DNA of 64,000 nt, taken from NCBI GenBank assembly GCA_902588515.1, contig CACIPP010000003.1, positions 59,082 through 123,081 on the forward strand, in the 5' to 3' direction. Both the position numbers and the translations under genes were made by a program. Source of the DNA: GCA-002704185 sp902588515. Lineage in GTDB: Bacteria; Pseudomonadota; Alphaproteobacteria; Pelagibacterales; Pelagibacteraceae. The stretch's first letter is position 1. Every line of letters starts with the position of its first letter. Below are positions 59,549 through 64,000 of the stretch, piece after piece. A model generated the notes under the pieces. The model worked only from the letters and a program-made list of their open reading frames with translations. It searched no databases and was not told the origin of the DNA.

Positions 59549-60286
59549 ATGAATTTACCAAGCGTAAGTATAAAAGATCTTTTAGAAGCAGGTGTTCATC
59601 TTGGGCATAAGACATTTAGATGGAACCCTAAAATGAAGCCATATATTTATGGCGAAAAAAATTCTGTTCACATAATTGACTTATCCCAAACATTAGAATT
59701 ATTAAATAAAGCATTAATTGAGATACACAAAAACGTCTCAAATGGCGGCAAATTATTATTTGTATCTACAAAAAAACAAGCCTCTGAACTTATTTCAAAC
59801 TTAGCAAAAGAAACGGAAAGCTATTATGTTAATCATAGATGGTTAGGTGGTATGCTCACTAATTGGAATACGATTAATAATTCTATAAAAAGATTAAAAA
59901 GATTAAATGAAGATTTAAAAAAAGAAGATACTGGATTTACAAAAAAAGAATTAATTAAAATGACAGTAGAAAGAGATAAGTTAGAAAGATCTTTAGGTGG
60001 AATAAGCAAAATGAGAAAATTACCAGATATGATTTTTATAATTGATACTAATATAGAGTCATTAGCAGTTTTAGAGGGTAAAAAACTTAACATACCAATT
60101 GTGGCTATAGTTGATAGCAATTCTAATCCAGAAAATATTACTTACCCAATTCCTGGAAATGATGATGCTAGACGATCTATAAATTTGTACTGTGATTTAG
60201 TTCAAAAAACGATAATTGATGCTAAAAAAAATATTCTTGCAACAGAAAAAGTAAAAACCTCTAAAGACTCAGTAAAAGAAAAATAA
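59549..60286 (+). CDS. rpsB: 30S ribosomal protein S2
   Basis: Small-subunit protein (245 aa). Seen: LLEAGVHLGHKTFRWNPKMKPYIYG near residue 10, IIDLSQTLELL near 39, RWLGGMLTNWNTI near 97, KMRKLPDMIFIIDTN near 154 and IPVVAIVDSNSNPENITYPIPGNDDA-like text near 182. It begins the rpsB-tsf-frr-uppS-cdsA-dxr run and follows its own structured leader, so S2 feedback on translation is likely. The GGAG ribosome site is 15 nt from the ATG, longer than usual. Confidence 0.98.
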   Translation: MNLPSVSIKDLLEAGVHLGHKTFRWNPKMKPYIYGEKNSVHIIDLSQTLELLNKALIEIHKNVSNGGKLLFVSTKKQASELISNLAKETESYYVNHRWLGGMLTNWNTINNSIKRLKRLNEDLKKEDTGFTKKELIKMTVERDKLERSLGGISKMRKLPDMIFIIDTNIESLAVLEGKKLNIPIVAIVDSNSNPENITYPIPGNDDARRSINLYCDLVQKTIIDAKKNILATEKVKTSKDSVKEK

Positions 60287-60294
60287 TTTTTTTT

Positions 60295-61200
60295 ATGTCT
60301 ACTCTTGAAAAAGTTAAAGAACTTAGGGAAATAACTGGAGCCGGTATGCAGGATTGTAAGACTGCTTTATCAGAAAATAATAACGACATTGAACAAGCTG
60401 TAGATTTTTTAAGAAAGAAGGGTATTTTAAAAGCTGCCAAGAAAAGTTCTAGAGATGCAGCTGAAGGATTAGTTGTAACGTTTATATCCAATAAGATTGG
60501 GATTTTATTAGAAATAAATTCTGAAACTGACTTTGTTGCCAAAAATAAAGAATTTATTAATTTCTGTGAAGAAGTTGCAAAAAAATCTTTAGAAGCAAAC
60601 ACAACAGAGGATTTAAAAAAATTAGAAATAAACCATAATGAAACAGTCGAGCAAGCAATAACAAAACTTATTTCAAAAATTGGAGAAAATATTAAAATAA
60701 GAAAATTCGAAAAAATTATTTGCGATGGTTTTATAGCTCGTTACCTACATAATAAAGCTTCAGATAGCACAGGGAAAATTGGAGTTCTATTATCTTATAA
60801 TACCGATAATGAAAAAATAGCAAAAGAATTAGCAATGAACATCTGTATGCATATTGCAGCTTTAAATCCAATGTCAATTGACGAGAAAGGTATAGATAAT
60901 AATTTCATAGAAAATGAAAAAAAAATAATAATTGAGCAATTAAAAGATGATAAAAAGCCACCGGATATTTTAAAAAAAATTATTGATGGTAAAATTTCAA
61001 AAATAATATCTGAAAATTCATTATTAAAACAGAAATGGGTGATTGATCCAGATGTTAATGTTGAAAAAGCTATAGATAATTTTTCGAAATCTCATAATAT
61101 TCAATTTAAAATTACAAATTTTAAAAGATTAAAAGTAGGTGAGGGCATTGTAATAAATAAATCTGATTTTAAAGAAGAAGTAAAAAATTTGACGAAATAA
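60295..61200 (+). CDS. tsf: Elongation factor Ts
   Basis: Nucleotide exchange factor for EF-Tu (301 aa). Seen: VKELREITGAGMQDCKTALSE N-terminal UBA-like module, DFLRKKGILKAAKKSSRDAAEG near residue 37, INSETDFVAKNKEFI near 75 with the TDFVA core, and NICMHIAALNP near 182. The length is that of the long, bacterial type with both core subdomains. It lies 8 bp after rpsB; frr follows after 6 bp, leaving no space for pyrH. Confidence 0.97.
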   Translation: MSTLEKVKELREITGAGMQDCKTALSENNNDIEQAVDFLRKKGILKAAKKSSRDAAEGLVVTFISNKIGILLEINSETDFVAKNKEFINFCEEVAKKSLEANTTEDLKKLEINHNETVEQAITKLISKIGENIKIRKFEKIICDGFIARYLHNKASDSTGKIGVLLSYNTDNEKIAKELAMNICMHIAALNPMSIDEKGIDNNFIENEKKIIIEQLKDDKKPPDILKKIIDGKISKIISENSLLKQKWVIDPDVNVEKAIDNFSKSHNIQFKITNFKRLKVGEGIVINKSDFKEEVKNLTK

Positions 61201-61206
61201 TTTGTT

Positions 61207-61761
61207 ATGAACGAATTACTAAAATCATTTGAGAAAAAAATGAAAGATTCTTTAGGAAGTTTAGAGAGAGACCTTTCTTCTATTAGAACTGGAAGAGCGC
61301 ATGCAAACATGCTTGATTTGCTTAAAGTTGAAGTTTATGGCCAGGTTATGCCAATAAAACAACTATCCTCTATTTCAACACCAGATCATCAAACATTAAG
61401 TTTACAAGTTTGGGACCAAAATAATGTAAAATTTATTGAAAAAAGTATCAGAGAGTCTGATTTAAATCTTAATCCTTTAGTTGATGGACAAATTATTAGA
61501 GTGCCTGTTCCGAAACTTTCAGAGGAGAGAAGGAAAGAATTAACAAAAATAGTTTCCCAACAATCTGAAAAAATTAAAATTTCTATTAGAAATATAAGAA
61601 GAGAAGGTATGGATAAGATTAAAAAAGATAACAAGGATAAAATTATTTCTGACGATGAAAACAAGAAATTTGCGAATGAGTTACAAAAGATTACCGATAA
61701 TTATATAAAACTAATTGAAGATAAAATTAAACAAAAAGAAAAAGACATTCTTACAGTATGA
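61207..61761 (+). CDS. frr: Ribosome recycling factor
   Basis: Dissociates post-termination ribosomes with EF-G (184 aa). Seen: LERDLSSIRTGRAHANMLDLLKVEVYGQVMPIKQLSSI from about residue 19, DLNLNPLVDGQIIRVPVPKLSEERRKELTKI near 84, and a long C-terminal helix (ISIRNIRREGMDKIKK onwards). It overlaps uppS by 4 bp. In most proteobacteria pyrH stands between tsf and this gene. Confidence 0.97.
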   Translation: MNELLKSFEKKMKDSLGSLERDLSSIRTGRAHANMLDLLKVEVYGQVMPIKQLSSISTPDHQTLSLQVWDQNNVKFIEKSIRESDLNLNPLVDGQIIRVPVPKLSEERRKELTKIVSQQSEKIKISIRNIRREGMDKIKKDNKDKIISDDENKKFANELQKITDNYIKLIEDKIKQKEKDILTV

Positions 61762-62432
61762 ATAAAATTCGACATCTGGCCATTATTATGGATGGAAATG
61801 GTAGATGGGCGAAAGCAAAAAATAAAAGCCGCTCTTATGGTCATTCAAAAGGATTAGAAAATTTAAAGAATATCATAAAAAAAATTGTTAATTTAAAAAT
61901 CAGGTATTTAACATTGTATACTTTTTCATATGATAATTGGAAAAGATCAACGGTAGAAATAAAATATATTTTTTCATTATTGGATAATTATTTAAATAAA
62001 AATTATTTAGAGTTAAAAAAGAAAAATATAAGTGTAAAATTCATAGGTGAACAAAGTAGATTACCCTTAAATATAAAAAAACTGATAAATCTTTATAATA
62101 ATAAAAATGAGAAGAGACCAAAGTTACGTATTAATATTGCTTTTAACTATAGTTCAAAAAAAGAATTAATTAATGCATTTAAATTTATTAAAAAGAAAAA
62201 ATTAAGCATAAATGAAAAAACTGTTAATAAAACCTTATATACTAAATTATTTCCTGACCCAGATTTGTTAATAAGAACAGGCGGTCATAAAAGATTAAGT
62301 GATTTTTTGTTGTGGCAAATATCTTATACAGAGATTTTTTTTGTTAAAAAATTATGGCCAGACTTCAATTCAAAAGATTTAAGTGATATTTTAAGTAATT
62401 TTAAAGTTATAAAAAGAAATTATGGCAAGTAA
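61758..62432 (+). CDS. uppS: Undecaprenyl diphosphate synthase (cis-prenyltransferase)
   Basis: Makes the C55 lipid carrier for peptidoglycan and other surface polymers (224 aa). Seen: HLAIIMDGNGRWAKAKNKSRSYGH near residue 6 with the Mg-binding Asp, LTLYTFSYDNWKRS near 54, INIAFNYSSKKELINA near 124 and PDPDLLIRTGGHKRLSDFLLWQISYTEIFF near 166. Length is slightly short of the usual 240-250. It overlaps frr by 4 bp and cdsA by 11 bp. Confidence 0.96.
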   Translation: MNKIRHLAIIMDGNGRWAKAKNKSRSYGHSKGLENLKNIIKKIVNLKIRYLTLYTFSYDNWKRSTVEIKYIFSLLDNYLNKNYLELKKKNISVKFIGEQSRLPLNIKKLINLYNNKNEKRPKLRINIAFNYSSKKELINAFKFIKKKKLSINEKTVNKTLYTKLFPDPDLLIRTGGHKRLSDFLLWQISYTEIFFVKKLWPDFNSKDLSDILSNFKVIKRNYGK

Positions 62433-63048
62433 TTTAAATTATCTTTTACGGCATAGAGTATTTATATCTTTAATTTTAGCTCCTTATATAATCTTATCAA
62501 CATTTAATCATAAAGTTTTTTTAGTTAATATTATAATAATATTTTTTTTATCAGTTTATGAGTGGAACAGGTCAATTAACAAAATATTTGATAAAGCTTT
62601 AGGAATTCTAATTATTTCAATTTTTTCTATTGCGTTATTTTATATTAATCTAGAGAATAATATTAACTGTATTTGGTTGCTATTGATTGTATGGATTAGT
62701 GATATTGCAGGATACTATATAGGTAAAAAATTTGGAAAAAAAAAATTGAAGGTAATTAGCCCAAATAAAACTTTTGAGGGTTTTTTTGGTTCACTTTTTT
62801 TTTCACAATTTGCATTTATTTTTCTTATTTATAACGAAATTTTGGAAAATAATTTTATTTACATATTTTTATTACAAATTACGATTTGCATTTCTACAAT
62901 TTTCGGAGATTTATTTTTTTCATATTACAAAAGAAAGTATGGTTTAAAAGATTATTCAAAATTATTAGGTGATCATGGCGGTGTATTGGATAGGATTGAT
63001 GGTTTAGTTATATCATCTATAATCTTTTTTATTATTATTAATTTATGA
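62422..63048 (+). CDS. cdsA: Phosphatidate cytidylyltransferase
   Basis: Makes CDP-diacylglycerol, precursor of phosphatidylglycerol and phosphatidylethanolamine. The membrane protein has the family C-terminal signature KLLGDHGGVLDRIDGLVISS and the earlier SPNKTFEGFFGSLF near residue 114, with WISDIAGYYIGKKFGKKKL near 91. At 208 aa it is shorter than the common 260-285, having lost about one or two N-terminal helices, but all catalytic segments remain. It overlaps uppS by 11 bp and dxr by 4 bp. Confidence 0.93.
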   Translation: MASNLNYLLRHRVFISLILAPYIILSTFNHKVFLVNIIIIFFLSVYEWNRSINKIFDKALGILIISIFSIALFYINLENNINCIWLLLIVWISDIAGYYIGKKFGKKKLKVISPNKTFEGFFGSLFFSQFAFIFLIYNEILENNFIYIFLLQITICISTIFGDLFFSYYKRKYGLKDYSKLLGDHGGVLDRIDGLVISSIIFFIIINL

Positions 63049-64000
63049 AACATAAATCTTTGGGAATTTTAGGATCTACTGGATCAATCGGTGTTCAAAC
63101 ATTATCTTTAATTAAAAAAGAAAAAAATAAAATAAGATTAGTTTTTATATCATGTTATAGAAATATTTCCTTGTTGAAAAAACAAGTACAGCTTTATAAA
63201 CCAAAATATATATTAATTAAAAACAAATCAGCATATTTAAAATTTTTAAATAAAAATCAAAATTTAAAATTTCGGGTATTCAATGATTTAGATAAATTAG
63301 TAAAAAAAATTAATGGTAAAATAGATTTTTGTATTTCCTCTATTGCAGGAAATGATGGTTTCATCTCAACTATTGGTATATCCAAAGTATCAAGAAATTT
63401 ATTAATAGCTAATAAAGAGTCTATAGTTTTAGGAAACAAAATATTAATAAAAGAATTAAAAAAAAACAAATGCAAGTTAATTCCGATAGACTCTGAGCAT
63501 TTTTCAATTTACTCAATATTAGACAATAATCCTTATTTTAAAAAAAATATAAAAAAAGTATTTCTTACTGCGTCAGGTGGACCCTTTTTTAACAAAAATA
63601 TTAATTATAAAAAAGTTTCAGTTAGACAAGCTTTAAAACATCCAAACTGGAGTATGGGAAAAAAAATATCTATCGACTCCGCCACACTAGCTAACAAAGT
63701 ACTTGAATATTTTGAAGCTTTAGTAATATTTAATCTAAAACCTGAAGACGTTGCAATAAGGATTGAACCATCCTCGAGAATCCATGCTGTTTTATCATTA
63801 AAATCAGGATTTTACTATTTTATTGCACATAATAATTCTATGAAAATTCCTATATCTCATGCTCTAAACATATCAGAAACTAAATTTATAAATAAGAAAA
63901 TTTTTTTAGATAACTCTACTTTTCAATTTTTTAAGCCAGATGACAAGAAGTTTGAATTACTTAAGATTGCAAAAAACGTCGCAAAATTAGGTCATGGTGC
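63045..64000 (+). CDS. dxr: 1-deoxy-D-xylulose-5-phosphate reductoisomerase (3' partial)
   Basis: Second enzyme of the MEP isoprenoid pathway, converting DXP to MEP. The gene begins at the ATG at 63045, overlapping cdsA by 4 bp, and runs off the right edge after about 318 residues. Seen: LGILGSTGSIGVQTLSLI (NADPH site) at the N-terminus, ANKESIVLGNKIL near 121, PIDSEHFSIYSIL near 147 with the metal ligands, TASGGPF near 176, and HPNWSMGKKISIDSATLANKVLE near 200. It supplies precursors for UppS, encoded just upstream. Confidence 0.95.
   Translation, partial: MKHKSLGILGSTGSIGVQTLSLIKKEKNKIRLVFISCYRNISLLKKQVQLYKPKYILIKNKSAYLKFLNKNQNLKFRVFNDLDKLVKKINGKIDFCISSIAGNDGFISTIGISKVSRNLLIANKESIVLGNKILIKELKKNKCKLIPIDSEHFSIYSILDNNPYFKKNIKKVFLTASGGPFFNKNINYKKVSVRQALKHPNWSMGKKISIDSATLANKVLEYFEALVIFNLKPEDVAIRIEPSSRIHAVLSLKSGFYYFIAHNNSMKIPISHALNISETKFINKKIFLDNSTFQFFKPDDKKFELLKIAKNVAKLGHG

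Noticed and set aside
1..64000. tRNA genes, rRNA genes, CRISPR arrays, insertion sequences, prophage or toxin-antitoxin genes
   Set aside because: Gaps between genes are almost all shorter than 75 bases, and the few longer ones contain no cloverleaf, regular repeat or transposase/integrase sequence.

Overview
The window is a very A+T-rich, tightly packed bacterial chromosome segment. About 70 genes cover nearly all of it, neighbouring genes usually overlap by 1-20 bp, and no stretch of 300 bases lacks a gene. Gene content and order point to an alphaproteobacterium, most likely the marine SAR11 clade (Pelagibacterales). The supporting signs are the rpiB-glyA-nrdR-ribD-ribE-ribBA-ribH-nusB block, acpS-lepB-rnc-era-recO, proS-lolC-lolD-dnaE, a HemB with aspartates in place of zinc cysteines, a proton-pumping pyrophosphatase, TRAP and betaine-type transporters, and a G+C-richer structured leader before rpsB. 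This lineage call is inference from the sequence; no 16S gene is present. I found no tRNA, rRNA, CRISPR array, insertion sequence, prophage or other mobile element.

Layout. 1-4592 (+): a TRAP transporter (dctP partial at the left edge, dctQ, dctM) joined to a crotonase-family enzyme and a family III CoA-transferase, which looks like an uptake-and-CoA-activation cassette. 4602-6059 (-): phosphohexomutase. 6060-9248 (+): nrdAB with a likely NrdR operator pair upstream and a terminator after it. 9247-11979 (-): prpC, prpB (2-methylcitrate cycle) and a phosphoglycolate-phosphatase-like gene. 12093-20344 (+): a stand-alone GlmU acetyltransferase domain, glmS, class II DAHP synthase, nadE, cysS, cimA, rpsD. 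20345-27547 (-): sfsA-map-purB-purC-purS-purQ-purL-bolA-grxD. 27548-36358 (+): cinA, proX-proW, acpS-lepB-rnc-era-recO-parC, a DUF2061 protein and a flavin-reductase-like protein. 36349-37335 (-): hemB. 37440-45327 (+): rpiB, glyA, nrdR, the riboflavin genes, nusB, hppA. 45334-45804 (-): bamE-like. 45923-47965 (+): rpmF, plsX, ihfA, a MerR-like gene, rpmG. 47966-48256 (-): chorismate-mutase-like. 48287-64000 (+): ctaA, rplM-rpsI, argC, hom, DUF1467, proS, lolC-lolD, dnaE, the rpsB leader, rpsB-tsf-frr-uppS-cdsA and the first part of dxr.

How the genes connect. Nucleotide supply is represented by purine synthesis (purBCSQL) and ribonucleotide reductase with its regulator NrdR. The cofactor genes are ribDE-BA-H, hemB, nadE and ctaA. 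Amino-acid synthesis is represented by aroG, cimA, argC, hom and glyA, and envelope building by glmU/glmS, bamE, lolCD, uppS, cdsA, dxr and plsX.

This is mostly a housekeeping region and I see no convincing undescribed defence or mobile system. The points most worth a second look are streamlining features. Several genes or domains expected by conserved order are absent: the GlmU uridylyltransferase domain, fabH between plsX and ihfA, pyrH between tsf and frr, proV beside proXW, and prpD beside prpBC. Other points are a displaced zinc-ribbon cysteine in NrdR, loss of the ATP-cone in NrdA, a cysteine-free GTP cyclohydrolase II domain, start codons of two divergent genes placed back to back (CATATG), candidate leaderless promoters, and the rpsB leader pseudoknot.
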